NCBI RefSeq assembly: GCF_000716435.1
Contig: NZ_JNWO01000007.1
Span: 186,001 to 250,000, forward strand
Reading direction: 5' to 3'
Source: Streptomyces xylophagus
Lineage (GTDB): Bacteria; Actinomycetota; Actinomycetes; Streptomycetales; Streptomycetaceae
DNA: 64,000 nt
Shown: piece after piece, positions 8,267 to 16,538 of the stretch
Layout of the letters: each line of letters opens with the position of its first letter
Position numbering within the stretch: position 1 is the stretch's first letter
Notes under the pieces: generated by a model
The model's input: the letters and a program-made list of their open reading frames with translations, nothing else
Database searches by the model: none
Told to the model about the DNA's origin: nothing
Translations under genes and position numbers: made by a program

Positions 8267-9166
8267 TCAGTCCGCCGGCCCGCCGACCGGGATGCCGAGT
8301 CGGTCGGCGACGGTCGTCAGGGCCGTTCCCAGCGGCAGCGCGATCCGGGTGCGGGCGTGCGGGTCGCCCCGGGTGGGGTCGCGGTTGACGATCAGCACCG
8401 GCTTGCCCTCCTGGGACGCCTGGCGGACGAACCGCAGCCCGGACATCACCGTCAGCGACGAGCCGAGGACCAGCAGCGCGGTCGACTCGCGGACCAGCCG
8501 CCGACAGTGCTCGACGCGCTGCGGCGGAACCGCCTCGCCGAAGAAGACCACGTCCGGTTTGAGGACGCCCCCGCAGTCGGCGCACGGCACGACGCGGAAG
8601 TCCCCGACCTGCGCGTCGGTGAGGTCCGCGTCACCGTCCGGGTTGATCCCGGCGGCGACCGGGTCGAAGCCCGGGTTCTCGGCCTCCAGGCGCCGGGCGA
8701 GTTCGCGGCGCGGGCTGATGGCGCGGCAGGAGAGGCACACGACCCGGTCCAGGCTGCCGTGGAGCTCCACGACTCCCTCGCTGCCGGCGGCCTGGTGCAG
8801 GCCGTCGACGTTCTGGGTGATCACGCCCGAGACGCGGGCGTCCCGGGCGAAGGCGGCCACCGCCAAGTGTCCCGCGTTGGGGCGGGCCCGCCCGAAGGTG
8901 CGCCATCCGAGGTGGCTGCGCGCCCAGTACCGGCGCCGCGCGTGCGCGCTCCCGGTGAAGTCCTGGTAGGTCATCGGGGTGTGCCGGCTCAGGCTCCCGC
9001 CCTCGCCCCGGTAGTCGGGGATGCCGGACTCCGTGGAGAGGCCCGCCCCGCTGAGCACCAGCACACCGCCGGCGCTCAGCGCGTCGACGACCGGCTCCAG
9101 GTCGGTGGTGCCCGGCAGCAGGTCCGTCGCCGCGGGGGTCCAGCTCAGGGTGGGGCGCATGCGCAT
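8267..9166 (-). CDS. Sir2-family NAD-dependent protein deacetylase
   Basis: A 299-residue sirtuin. Motifs in order: Gly-Ala-Gly-Leu-Ser-Thr-Glu-Ser-Gly-Ile-Pro (40-50), Thr-Gln-Asn-Val-Asp-Gly-Leu-His (117-124), the catalytic His136 in Leu-His-Gly-Ser, zinc cysteines Cys144-x2-Cys147 and Cys195-x2-Cys198, and Gly-Ser-Ser-Leu near residue 237. It removes acyl groups from lysines using NAD+. The unusually long spacing (47 residues) between the two cysteine pairs fits class II (SIRT4-like) sirtuins. ATG 9166 or 9160 both precede the conserved region; longer frames are implausible. The gene lies upstream of a GNAT acetyltransferase on the same strand. Confidence 0.92.
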   Translation of the reverse strand: MRMRPTLSWTPAATDLLPGTTDLEPVVDALSAGGVLVLSGAGLSTESGIPDYRGEGGSLSRHTPMTYQDFTGSAHARRRYWARSHLGWRTFGRARPNAGHLAVAAFARDARVSGVITQNVDGLHQAAGSEGVVELHGSLDRVVCLSCRAISPRRELARRLEAENPGFDPVAAGINPDGDADLTDAQVGDFRVVPCADCGGVLKPDVVFFGEAVPPQRVEHCRRLVRESTALLVLGSSLTVMSGLRFVRQASQEGKPVLIVNRDPTRGDPHARTRIALPLGTALTTVADRLGIPVGGPAD

Positions 9167-9375
9167 GCCGCCAGGGTACGGAATCGGCGGCGACCCTCGG
9201 CGGGCGTGGACGGTTGCGGGGGAACGGTCCTCCGTCCGACGCGGGCAAACCGGCGCCCGGCGCACCGGGCGGGCTCGTGGGCGCGCGGGTACCCGCCGCG
9301 GTGAGCGCGAGCGCCGTTGCGGGGCGGCCGGCCGCGGAAAGCATGTCCTCAGTACTGCGAGTGAGGAGACATGTG

Positions 9376-9918
9376 ATGTCCAGCGAGTTCCAGCGGGCCA
9401 AGCTCCAGGCCATGTTCGAGGCGTTCGACGCGGACGGCAACGGCTACCTGGAGGAGGCGGACTTCGTGGCCCTGGCGGACCGCTGGGGCCGACTGCCGCG
9501 AGTGAGAGAGGCATCGGAACTGGCCGCGCGCGTGGACGGCGTACTGAAGGGCTGGTGGCAGCATCTGTCGGAGACCGTGGACACGGACCGGGACGGCCGG
9601 ATCGACATGGACGACCTCCTCGCCATGGTGGACCTGCTGCCGACCATCCCGGAGGCCGTCACCGCCACCGCCGACACCATCTTCGACGCGGTCGACGAGA
9701 ACGGCGACGGGCGCATCTCACGCGGCGAGCACCAGCGTCTCGTCGACACCTGGCACGGGCGGCCCGTGGAGACCGGCGGTGCCTTCGACCGGCTCGACCA
9801 GGACGCCGACGGCTACCTCAGCCGCCCTGAGTTCGCCGCGCTGTGGACCCAGTTCTGGACCAGCGACGACCCTGCCGAACCCGGCAACCTGATGTGCGGC
9901 ACGATCGGCGCCGGGTGA
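9376..9918 (+). CDS. EF-hand calcium-binding protein (calerythrin-like)
   Basis: A 180-residue soluble protein with four EF-hand loops at about residues 18-29, 69-80, 107-118 and 141-152, each with the Asp-x-Asp/Asn-x-Asp/Asn-Gly pattern and an acidic residue at or next to the last position. The layout matches calerythrin and sarcoplasmic calcium-binding proteins of actinomycetes, which buffer or sense cytoplasmic Ca2+. GAGGAG at 9363-9368 lies seven bases before the ATG at 9376, which decides the start; the open frame upstream is arginine-rich noise. No signal peptide or membrane segment is present. Neighbours give no functional clue. Confidence 0.92.
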   Translation: MSSEFQRAKLQAMFEAFDADGNGYLEEADFVALADRWGRLPRVREASELAARVDGVLKGWWQHLSETVDTDRDGRIDMDDLLAMVDLLPTIPEAVTATADTIFDAVDENGDGRISRGEHQRLVDTWHGRPVETGGAFDRLDQDADGYLSRPEFAALWTQFWTSDDPAEPGNLMCGTIGAG

Positions 9919-9936
9919 GGCACCGGCGGCAGCCGT

Positions 9937-10212
9937 TCAGAGTCGGTCGCGGCGAGCCGCCTGCCAGGCGAGCCGCATACGGGCCGTAGCACCGGCGAGG
10001 GTCGTCATCCGCTGGATGTGGCGCTTGATCGTGCGCCGACTGAGCCCCGTCTGACTCGCGATGGCCTTGTCCGCGATGCCCGCCACCGCGAAGAAGATCG
10101 CGGCCCGGCCACCGGGCCAGCGGGTCGGCATCGCCGGCGGACGACGTGCGTACGTCCAGTCCCAAACGGTCCCCACCCTCCGGGAAATCCGGTGATCAAA
10201 TCGGATGCCCAC
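9937..10212 (-). pseudogene. C-terminal helix-turn-helix stub of a LuxR-type regulator
   Basis: About residues 38-91 of this 91-residue frame match a LuxR-type C-terminal domain: Ala-Gly-Ile-Ala-Asp-Lys-Ala-Ile-Ala-Ser-Gln-Thr-Gly-Leu-Ser-Arg-Arg-Thr-Ile-Lys-Arg-His, followed by the usual Trp-Gln-Ala-Ala-Arg-Arg near the end. Full-length relatives of this type are ~300 residues with a large N-terminal sensor part. Here the 37 residues ahead of the HTH look random and no ribosome site is evident. I read it as the surviving 3' end of a larger regulator gene. Confidence 0.6.
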
Positions 10213-10293
10213 TCTGCCGCGCCCTGAGGTTCTCCTGTGTGCCGTGGCGCTCCCCGCCGATAGGGTGGACGGTGATCGACAGGGACGGGCTGG

Positions 10294-11376
10294 GTGAGGG
10301 CGGCGGGCGGCGTGGGCGGTGCCGAGGAGAGCGGGAGCGCGGGCACCGGGCGCCCGACGTCACGGGACGTCGCCCGGCTCGCCGGTGTGTCGCACACCGC
10401 GGTGTCCTTCGTGTTCAACGGCCGGGCCGAGGGCAACCTCTCGCCCGCCACTCAGGAGCGCATCCGGCAGGCCGCGGCCCAGCTGAGCTACCGCCCCGAC
10501 CCGGTGGCCCGCGGTCTGCGCCGTCGCCGTACGGCTGTGATCGGGCTGGTCACCGATGAGATCGCGTCCTCGCCGTTCGCCGGTCGGCTGCTGCGCGGCG
10601 CCATGGAGACCGCCTGGGACAGGGACCATCTCGTCCTCACCGTCGACTCCGGCGGTGACCCGGCCAAGGAGGACGCGGCTGTCGCGGAGCTGCTCGACCG
10701 GCGCGTGGACGGCATCATCTACGCGGCCATGTCACTGCGCCGGGTCCGCGTCCCCGAGGGCCTGCACCGCACCCACTCCGTCCTGGCCAACTGCCTGCCC
10801 GAGGACGACTCCCTGCCCGCCGTGGTCCCCGCCGAGCGCGCCGGTGGCCGTACCGCGGCCCGGCTGCTGCTCGGCGCGGGCCACCGCCGGCTCGCCCTGA
10901 TCGGCGGTCTGGACGACATCGCCTCCGTGGAACGCACCCGCGGCTTCCGGGACGCGCTGCGCGCCGAGGGCGTCACCGTGCCCGCGGAGTGGATCGTGCG
11001 CGGCGGCGGGGAGATCTCCGCAGGCTACGCGGGGGCGCTGCGCCTGCTCGACGGGGTCGAGCCGGGCCGACGCCCCACTGGCGTCCTGTGCTACAACGAC
11101 CGGGTCGCGGCAGGCGTCCTGCACGCCGCGACCCGGCTCGGGATCGACGTGCCCGCCGATCTGTCGGTGGTCGGTTACGACGACCAGGAGCACATGGCCG
11201 CGTTCCTCACCCCGCCGCTCACCTCGGTCGCGCTGCCGCACCGGGCGATGGGCGAGGCGGCAACCCGTCTGCTCCTGGACGCCATCGAAGCCGGCCGTAC
11301 GCCGCCCGCGACCGTCCGGCGCCTGGCCTGCCCTGTGGTCAGCCGCGCCTCGGTGGGTCCGGCGCCCAGCCGATGA
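10294..11376 (+). CDS. LacI-family transcriptional regulator of the fructan cluster
   Basis: A 360-residue LacI protein. The N-terminal DNA-binding domain has Thr-Ser-Arg-Asp-Val-Ala-Arg-Leu-Ala-Gly-Val-Ser-His-Thr-Ala-Val-Ser at about residues 23-39, then the hinge region, then a periplasmic-binding-protein-like effector domain ending with Ser-Val-Val-Gly-Tyr-Asp-Asp. It starts at GTG. It is convergent with the GH32/ABC operon and is the obvious candidate to bind the operators at 16358-16371 and 16442-16451, with a fructo-oligosaccharide as inducer (inference). Its last 13 codons fall inside the 74-bp tandem repeat array, so the C-terminus has probably been altered by the repeat. Confidence 0.9.
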   Translation: MRAAGGVGGAEESGSAGTGRPTSRDVARLAGVSHTAVSFVFNGRAEGNLSPATQERIRQAAAQLSYRPDPVARGLRRRRTAVIGLVTDEIASSPFAGRLLRGAMETAWDRDHLVLTVDSGGDPAKEDAAVAELLDRRVDGIIYAAMSLRRVRVPEGLHRTHSVLANCLPEDDSLPAVVPAERAGGRTAARLLLGAGHRRLALIGGLDDIASVERTRGFRDALRAEGVTVPAEWIVRGGGEISAGYAGALRLLDGVEPGRRPTGVLCYNDRVAAGVLHAATRLGIDVPADLSVVGYDDQEHMAAFLTPPLTSVALPHRAMGEAATRLLLDAIEAGRTPPATVRRLACPVVSRASVGPAPSR

Positions 11377-11757
11377 CCGGGGCACCCGGCCCGTGCATGG
11401 TCAGTCGTGCTTTCGTGGGTGCGGCGCCCATCCGGTGCCCCGGGCGCCCGGTCCGCGTGTGGCCTGCACTCTGGTCAGCCGCGACTCCGTGGGTCCAGCC
11501 GGCCGCCCGGTGACCTGGGCACCCGGCCCACGCCCGCCCCGGCCCATGGCCAGCCCCGGCTCCGTGCGTCCGGCGCCCACCCCGTAACCCGGACACCCGG
11601 CCCGCGCCCGCCCCGGCCCATAGCCAACCGCGCCTCCGTAGGCCCGATGCCCACCCCGTAACCCGCGCACCCGACCCGCGCCTGCCCCGGCCCACGGTCA
11701 ACCGCGCCCCCCTGCGTCCGGCGCCCACCCCGTGACCCGGGCCCCCGGCCCGTCGAC
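11337..11757. repeat. Six-copy ~74-bp tandem repeat across convergent gene ends
   Basis: Units begin at 11337, 11399, 11473, 11548, 11622 and 11696; spacings are 62, 74, 75, 74 and 74 bp. Each has GGTCAACCGCGCCTCCGT-like sequence, then GTCCGGCGCCCACCCCGT-like, then ACCCGG, CACCCGGCCC and usually a run of CGCCCGCCCCGGCCCAT. Copies are imperfect. Unit 1 contains the last codons and stop of the LacI gene; unit 6 contains the last ~20 codons and stop of the GH32 gene on the other strand. Confidence 0.88.
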
Positions 11758-13089
11758 GACCAGCTCGGCGATGTCGCCGGGGCGCCGGGAGACGCGCTCG
11801 GTGACCATGGCCCGGTCCGCGACGAAGAGTTCGAGGAGCGAGCCGTCGACGAGCAGCCGGAGTACGAGTTCCGGCGCCTTCGGCACGTGCACGGTGATCG
11901 GGGCGGAGCCTTCCCTGCCGGTCCGGGGCCAGGCGCTGCGGTCGAGGACGACCGTCCCCGAGGCGGGGTCCGCCCGGACGGTCAACTCCCGGCCCACCGC
12001 GTCCCGGAGCAGGCTCAACGTGGTCGGTTCGCAGGCGGTGACCGTCAGGTCGTACGTGTGCGGAAGCGGAACCCGGCCCGGCTCGGTGACGAACGGCTCG
12101 GCCGGGCGCAGCAGTTCGAGTTCCGGTGCCGGACTCACCCGCAGTGAACCGTCGGGGTGGACGTCGACCACCCGGGGTGCCGTGAGTACGCCCGCCCATC
12201 CGGCCCGGTCTATCTCCTCCTGCGGGCGGGACTCCCACGACCAGCCCCACAGCAGTGCGCGGTCCGGCTCCTGGAGCACGGCGGGGGCGTAAAAGTCCCG
12301 TCCCTGGTCGAGTCGGCCGCCGGTGCGTGGCTCAAACCTCAACTCGCCCTTGCCATCAGCCTCCAGACTGCCCGTCAGATATCCCGTGGAGCAGGGATCT
12401 CCGTCCCACAAGGAGACCAGAAGTACGTACTCGCCGCCCGCCGTCCGGTACAGGTGCGGGCACTCCCAGCCCACCGACTTGTCGCCGAACACGCCCGCGG
12501 CCACCGGGTCCTTGCCGTCCAGCAGCACACCGGCGAACCGCCAGTCGGTGAGGTCGTCGCAGTCGTAGAGCAGGACCGACGGCGTGCCGTCGGCGTGCCC
12601 GGCGCCGACGAGCGCCCAGCGCCTGTCCGCGTGGCGGAAGACGAACGGGTCGCGGAACATCACGACGTCCAGGCCCGGCGGCGGCCCGGCCACCACCGGT
12701 GTCGGCAGCGGCTTCCACTCAGTCAGCCGCTCGTCGTCCGGGTCCGCCGCCCGTGCCAGGCAGATGGTGCCGAGTCCGGTGTGGGCATGGTCAACTCCCG
12801 TGTATACGGCGGTCGGTGTGCCGGCGTCGTCGGTCACGCAGCCCGACCAGCAGCCGGCCTCGTCGGGGCCGCCCGGCGTCGGAGTCAGCGCGATCGGGTG
12901 GTGCTCCCAGCGCGCGAGGTCGGCGCTGGAGGCGTGACCCCAGTGGACGTTCGCGTGCACCGGTGCGTCGGGGTTGTGCTGGTAGAAGAGGTGGTAGCGG
13001 TCCCGCCAACGGAACGGCCCATTGGGGTCGTTGATCCAGCCGGCGGGCGGACGGACCCTGAAACGCGGCGCGTTGGGGTCATTGCTCAA
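11698..13089 (-). CDS. GH32 beta-fructofuranosidase, cytoplasmic
   Basis: A 463-residue glycoside hydrolase family 32 enzyme. Nucleophile motif Trp-Ile-Asn-Asp-Pro-Asn-Gly (Asp21), transition-state motif Arg-Asp-Pro (146-148) and acid/base motif Trp-Glu-Cys-Pro (Glu209) are all present. There is no signal peptide, so it should hydrolyse imported sucrose or fructo-oligosaccharides inside the cell. The TTG start at 13089 overlaps the stop of the upstream permease (TTGA), and the protein sequence becomes GH32-like from that point. The open frame continues upstream only because it lies antiparallel to permease codons. The last ~20 residues lie within the 74-bp repeat array. Confidence 0.9.
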   Translation of the reverse strand: MSNDPNAPRFRVRPPAGWINDPNGPFRWRDRYHLFYQHNPDAPVHANVHWGHASSADLARWEHHPIALTPTPGGPDEAGCWSGCVTDDAGTPTAVYTGVDHAHTGLGTICLARAADPDDERLTEWKPLPTPVVAGPPPGLDVVMFRDPFVFRHADRRWALVGAGHADGTPSVLLYDCDDLTDWRFAGVLLDGKDPVAAGVFGDKSVGWECPHLYRTAGGEYVLLVSLWDGDPCSTGYLTGSLEADGKGELRFEPRTGGRLDQGRDFYAPAVLQEPDRALLWGWSWESRPQEEIDRAGWAGVLTAPRVVDVHPDGSLRVSPAPELELLRPAEPFVTEPGRVPLPHTYDLTVTACEPTTLSLLRDAVGRELTVRADPASGTVVLDRSAWPRTGREGSAPITVHVPKAPELVLRLLVDGSLLELFVADRAMVTERVSRRPGDIAELVVDGPGARVTGWAPDAGGRG

Positions 13090-13976
13090 CGGTTGACTCC
13101 TGCCGAGGTGATGCCCTCGCGGAGAGGGCGCTGGCCGACGACGAACACGGCGAGGGCGGGGAGCATCGAGAGCACGACCCCGGCCAGGACCACCGAGATC
13201 GACCCGGTGCCGAGGTTGCCCTGCAGGGAGACCAGACCCAGCGGAAGCGTGTAGTTCTGGCTGGAGGTCTCCAGGATCAGCGGGCGGAAGAACTCGTTCC
13301 AGTGGTAGTTGAAGGCCAGCACGCCGACGATCGCCAGGCCGGGCGCGGCCAGCGGCGCGTACACCGAGCGGAAGATCCGCCAGGTCCCCGCGCCGTCCAG
13401 CATGGCCGCCTCGCCCAGGTCCTTCGGCATACCGAGGAAGTACTGGCGCATCAGGAACGTGCCGAAGGCCGTCGGGAAGGCCGGGATGATCAGGCCGAGG
13501 AGCGTGTCGGTGAGGCCCATCGACTTCAGCACCAGGAACACCGGCACGATGGTGACCTGCAACGGCACCATCATGGTCGCCAGGACCAGGCCGAAGAGCG
13601 GCTTCTTGAAACGGAACTCCAGGCGCGCGAAGGCGTATCCGGCCAGGCCCGCCGTGATCATCTGGCCGACGGCGATCAGTGCCGTCACGAGAGTGGAGTT
13701 CAGGGCGAGCAGCCATACGTCGATCTGATCGAAGACCCCGCGGTAGGCGGCGGTCGTCGGGTGCGTCGGGATGATCTGCGGGGGCAGGTCGAAGGACTGG
13801 GCCGGAGTGCGCAGCGAGGTGGAGACGGTCCAGATGACCGGGCCCAGCGTCAGCAGGGCGCACACGGTCAGTACGGCGATCCGGGTCCAGGGGGCGAGGG
13901 AGTGTCGTACGCGGCTCAGGGTCGGGGTTGCCTTCAGGGTCGGGGTTGCTTGGCTCATAGCGCTCATGCGGCTCAC
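13086..13976 (-). CDS. Carbohydrate ABC transporter permease, MalG type
   Basis: A 296-residue inner-membrane protein with six hydrophobic segments, the first at about residues 33-53. The EAA loop that contacts the ATPase reads Glu-Ala-Ala-Met-Leu-Asp-Gly-Ala-Gly-Thr (about 192-201) with the distal Pro-Leu-Ala-Ala-Pro-Gly-Leu. It is the second permease of a CUT1 sugar importer. It follows the MalF-type gene after a 4-bp gap and overlaps the GH32 start, so the operon order is binding protein, MalF, MalG, GH32. No ATPase gene is present; as is usual in Streptomyces, a shared MsiK-type ATPase elsewhere probably energises it. Confidence 0.9.
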   Translation of the reverse strand: MSRMSAMSQATPTLKATPTLSRVRHSLAPWTRIAVLTVCALLTLGPVIWTVSTSLRTPAQSFDLPPQIIPTHPTTAAYRGVFDQIDVWLLALNSTLVTALIAVGQMITAGLAGYAFARLEFRFKKPLFGLVLATMMVPLQVTIVPVFLVLKSMGLTDTLLGLIIPAFPTAFGTFLMRQYFLGMPKDLGEAAMLDGAGTWRIFRSVYAPLAAPGLAIVGVLAFNYHWNEFFRPLILETSSQNYTLPLGLVSLQGNLGTGSISVVLAGVVLSMLPALAVFVVGQRPLREGITSAGVNR

Positions 13977-13980
13977 CGGC

Positions 13981-14943
13981 TCACTGGTAGTGGACGAAAC
14001 GCCGGCTGAGCCGGAACTGGACGGCGGTGACCGCCATGATCAGCGCGAAGAGCAGCACGCCCACCGCGGATGCCTCGCCGAAGTCGAGCTGCTCGAAGGC
14101 CCTCTCGTAGATCACCATCACCACGGTGCGGGTGGCGTCGCCGGGTCCGCCGTCGGTGAGGACGTAGGGCTGTTCGAAGACCTGGAGGGCGTTGATGATG
14201 CCGACCACCGACGCGACGAGCAGTGTCGGCGACAGCAGCGGCAGGGTGATGCCGAGGTGCTTGCGCAGGCCGGTCGCGCCGTCGAGGGCGGCGGCCTCGT
14301 GGATCTCCTTGGGGATGTTGTTCAGACCGCCGACGAACAGCAGGAACGAGAAACCGAATTGCTGCCATACGTAGACCAGGACCACCGTGGCCATCGCCGC
14401 GTGCTCCGAGGTCAGCCAGGGCACGGGCGCGATGCCGACCAGGCCGATCAGCCAGTTCACCACCCCGAAGTCCTGGTTGAACAGGTACTTCATCACCACC
14501 GAGATCGAAGCGGCGGACAGCACCAGCGGGAAGAAGAACGCCGAACGGAACAGCGACCGCAGCCACCCCGGCATCCGCCCGTTCAGCGCGAGCGCCAGCG
14601 ACAGTGCGATCAGCAGTTGCAGCGCGACCGCGAGGACCATGAAGAGGAGCGTGTTGCGGAAGGAGACCAGGACGGTCGAATCCGTGAAGGTGGTGCGGTA
14701 GTTGGCGCCGCCGGCGAAACGGGGCGGGTCGATCACGTTCCAGTGGAACAGGCTCAGCACGATCGACCCGATGATCGGCACCACCGTGAAGACGACGATG
14801 CCGACGACCGTGGGCGCCAGGAACAGCGCGGCCAGCAGCCGGGAGCCGCGGTCGCGGACGGACGGCCGTACGGCGGCGGTTGGCGCGGCGGGCCGCGAAC
14901 GTGCGGCAGTTACCTGGGAGTTGGGGATCTGAGTGTTCGTCAT
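13981..14943 (-). CDS. Carbohydrate ABC transporter permease, MalF type
   Basis: A 320-residue permease with an N-terminal cytoplasmic lead of ~30 residues and six membrane segments (first at about 34-57). The EAA loop is His-Glu-Ala-Ala-Ala-Leu-Asp-Gly-Ala-Thr-Gly, near residues 217-227. It pairs with the MalG-type permease to form the channel of a CUT1 sugar importer. Its start overlaps the stop of the binding-protein gene (ATGA at 14940-14943), indicating translational coupling. The likely substrate is a fructo-oligosaccharide or sucrose, judged from the GH32 genes on both sides. Confidence 0.9.
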   Translation of the reverse strand: MTNTQIPNSQVTAARSRPAAPTAAVRPSVRDRGSRLLAALFLAPTVVGIVVFTVVPIIGSIVLSLFHWNVIDPPRFAGGANYRTTFTDSTVLVSFRNTLLFMVLAVALQLLIALSLALALNGRMPGWLRSLFRSAFFFPLVLSAASISVVMKYLFNQDFGVVNWLIGLVGIAPVPWLTSEHAAMATVVLVYVWQQFGFSFLLFVGGLNNIPKEIHEAAALDGATGLRKHLGITLPLLSPTLLVASVVGIINALQVFEQPYVLTDGGPGDATRTVVMVIYERAFEQLDFGEASAVGVLLFALIMAVTAVQFRLSRRFVHYQ

Positions 14944-16352
14944 ATCTCACGCTCCATGGCCCGCTCCAGGTCGCCCTGCATCCTGCGCAGCGCGGGACCC
15001 ACCGCACGCGGCGAGGCCAGCGCGGTGCCGGTGTACTTGAGCAGGACGTCGGTCACCTCGGCGACCTGCGGCGGCGCGGGGATCGGGCCGGTGTCGGGGA
15101 ACCGGTCGAGGGTGTCGTAGAAGACCCGCCAGTGCGCCGGGCCGCTCTCGGCGTAGCGTGCGGCGTTCAGCATCGAACGCCGGGCCGGGGTGGTCTGGTT
15201 GCTCTTGAACAGCATGGTCATGGTGTCCTTGCGGGCCGCGTACTTGATGAACTCCCAGGCGGCTTCCTGCTTCTTCGAGGTGCGCAGCAGCGCGTAGCCC
15301 GCCGCGCCGAACTGGTGGCGCTGGGTGCGCCAGCGCGGGAAGTACTGCACGTCGTAGCCGTCGGCCCGCATGCCGGCCTGCTGCAGGCCGCCCGCCCAGA
15401 AGCCGCCCGCCGGTGTGACGCCGACGCGGCCGGTGGAGAACACGCCGACCAGATTGCTGCCGTTGCCGCCCTCGGGCCGGGTGCACAGGTCCTCCTGGAC
15501 GAGGGAGGCGAGATAGTCGTACGCCTCCTCGACCCGGTCGGCGGTGGCCTGCGGGGTGCTCCAGCGGAAGCCGCCGCCGCGTCCCTTGCGGTCGGCGGCC
15601 GGGTAGAAGCTGTCCCACAGCCAGGAGCCGCCGGGCGCCTTCGACTCCTTCAACAGGTTCGTGCCGTTCGCGAAGAGCCAGGGCACCACGCCGCCCCACA
15701 GCCGGTTGGTCCAGAAGTACGGCGTGAAGTGCGCACCGCCGGTGCGTTTCATCTCCCGCAGCAGCGCGGTGAAGTCGTCGCGGCTCCAGTCGGCCGCCGG
15801 GAAGCCCGCGCCCGCCCGCTTCAGCACCTGTTTGTTGAGGTAGATGTCGGCGGCGTTGAACTCCATGGGGAGTTGGTAGAGGTGCCCCTCGTACATCATC
15901 GACTCGACCAGCGAGGGGTGGACGTCGGCGAAGTACTCACGCAGTTCCGCCGCGTCCCGCCGCACCCAGTGGTCCAGGGCCACGCCGAGCTTCTGGGCGA
16001 ACAACTGCACGCCCTCGGTGGCCACATACACCAGGTCGGGGGCGGTACCCGCGGCGATCTGGGTGAGGATCTTCGCGAAGAAGTCCGACCAGTCGACGGC
16101 CTGCACCGCGTTCACCCGCAGCGGGATGTCGGGGTGGAGCCGGTGGAAGCCCTTGGTGAGGGCGTCGATGGTGGCCGGGTCGAAGGCGGCGCCGAGGGTG
16201 GCGACGACGAGGGAGCCGTCGTCACGGCCGGGGATGTCGGCTCCCGTGAGCCGGTCCCAGCTCGCGGCGGTCCCGGCCAGGGCGGCTGCTCCGGCCCCGT
16301 ACGCGCCGTACCGCAGCAGCGTGCGGCGGGGGATGTGCGAGTCAGTCATCAA
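14940..16352 (-). CDS. Extracellular solute-binding protein of the fructan ABC importer
   Basis: A 470-residue family 1 solute-binding protein. The N-terminus has a twin-arginine signal (Pro-Arg-Arg-Thr-Leu-Leu-Arg-Tyr) followed by an Ala/Gly-rich hydrophobic stretch, but no lipobox cysteine, so anchoring is not by the usual lipoprotein route; the uncleaved signal may hold it to the membrane. The mature part has the CUT1 pattern Gly-Thr-Ala-Pro-Asp-Leu-Val-Tyr-Val and aromatic residues typical of sugar binding. It is the first gene of the operon; the LacI-type palindrome at 16358-16371 lies only 6 bp upstream of the ATG and would overlap the transcript start or ribosome site. Confidence 0.88.
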   Translation of the reverse strand: MMTDSHIPRRTLLRYGAYGAGAAALAGTAASWDRLTGADIPGRDDGSLVVATLGAAFDPATIDALTKGFHRLHPDIPLRVNAVQAVDWSDFFAKILTQIAAGTAPDLVYVATEGVQLFAQKLGVALDHWVRRDAAELREYFADVHPSLVESMMYEGHLYQLPMEFNAADIYLNKQVLKRAGAGFPAADWSRDDFTALLREMKRTGGAHFTPYFWTNRLWGGVVPWLFANGTNLLKESKAPGGSWLWDSFYPAADRKGRGGGFRWSTPQATADRVEEAYDYLASLVQEDLCTRPEGGNGSNLVGVFSTGRVGVTPAGGFWAGGLQQAGMRADGYDVQYFPRWRTQRHQFGAAGYALLRTSKKQEAAWEFIKYAARKDTMTMLFKSNQTTPARRSMLNAARYAESGPAHWRVFYDTLDRFPDTGPIPAPPQVAEVTDVLLKYTGTALASPRAVGPALRRMQGDLERAMEREI

Positions 16353-16357
16353 CGGGC

Positions 16358-16371
16358 CTAACTCGTGTTAG
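16358..16371. promoter_or_regulatory. Operator 1 of the fructan cluster
   Basis: CTAAC-TCGT-GTTAG is a perfect inverted repeat directly upstream of the binding-protein gene. The sequence CTAACTCGTK is repeated in inverted orientation at 16441-16452. A LacI protein is encoded at the far end of the cluster. Confidence 0.65.
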
Positions 16372-16433
16372 TTCAGGGGTGATGCCCCAGATGATGGAAA
16401 CCGGGCAGCAGCCCTGTCAAGGGTCGGGAACGC

Positions 16434-16461
16434 TTGACCTTTAACGAGTTAGGTCTACAGT
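16434..16461 (+). promoter_or_regulatory. Levanase promoter with operator 2 in the spacer
   Basis: TTGACC at 16434-16439 and TACAGT at 16456-16461 form a sigma-70-like pair with a 16-bp spacer. The spacer is almost filled by TTAACGAGTTAG (16441-16452), the inverted copy of operator 1. A repressor bound there would block the promoter directly. Confidence 0.6.
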
Positions 16462-16538
16462 CCTCGTTCGCAGGAGCCGATTTTCCACGCCCTTGCTCTG
16501 CTCTACTCCGTGAGCCGCCACGAGAGGAACGATGCGTC

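Noticed and set aside
11698..13863. Apparent fusion of a permease-like frame and GH32
   Set aside because: The N-terminal part is an off-frame reading of the MalG-type gene; GH32 starts at the TTG that overlaps the permease stop.
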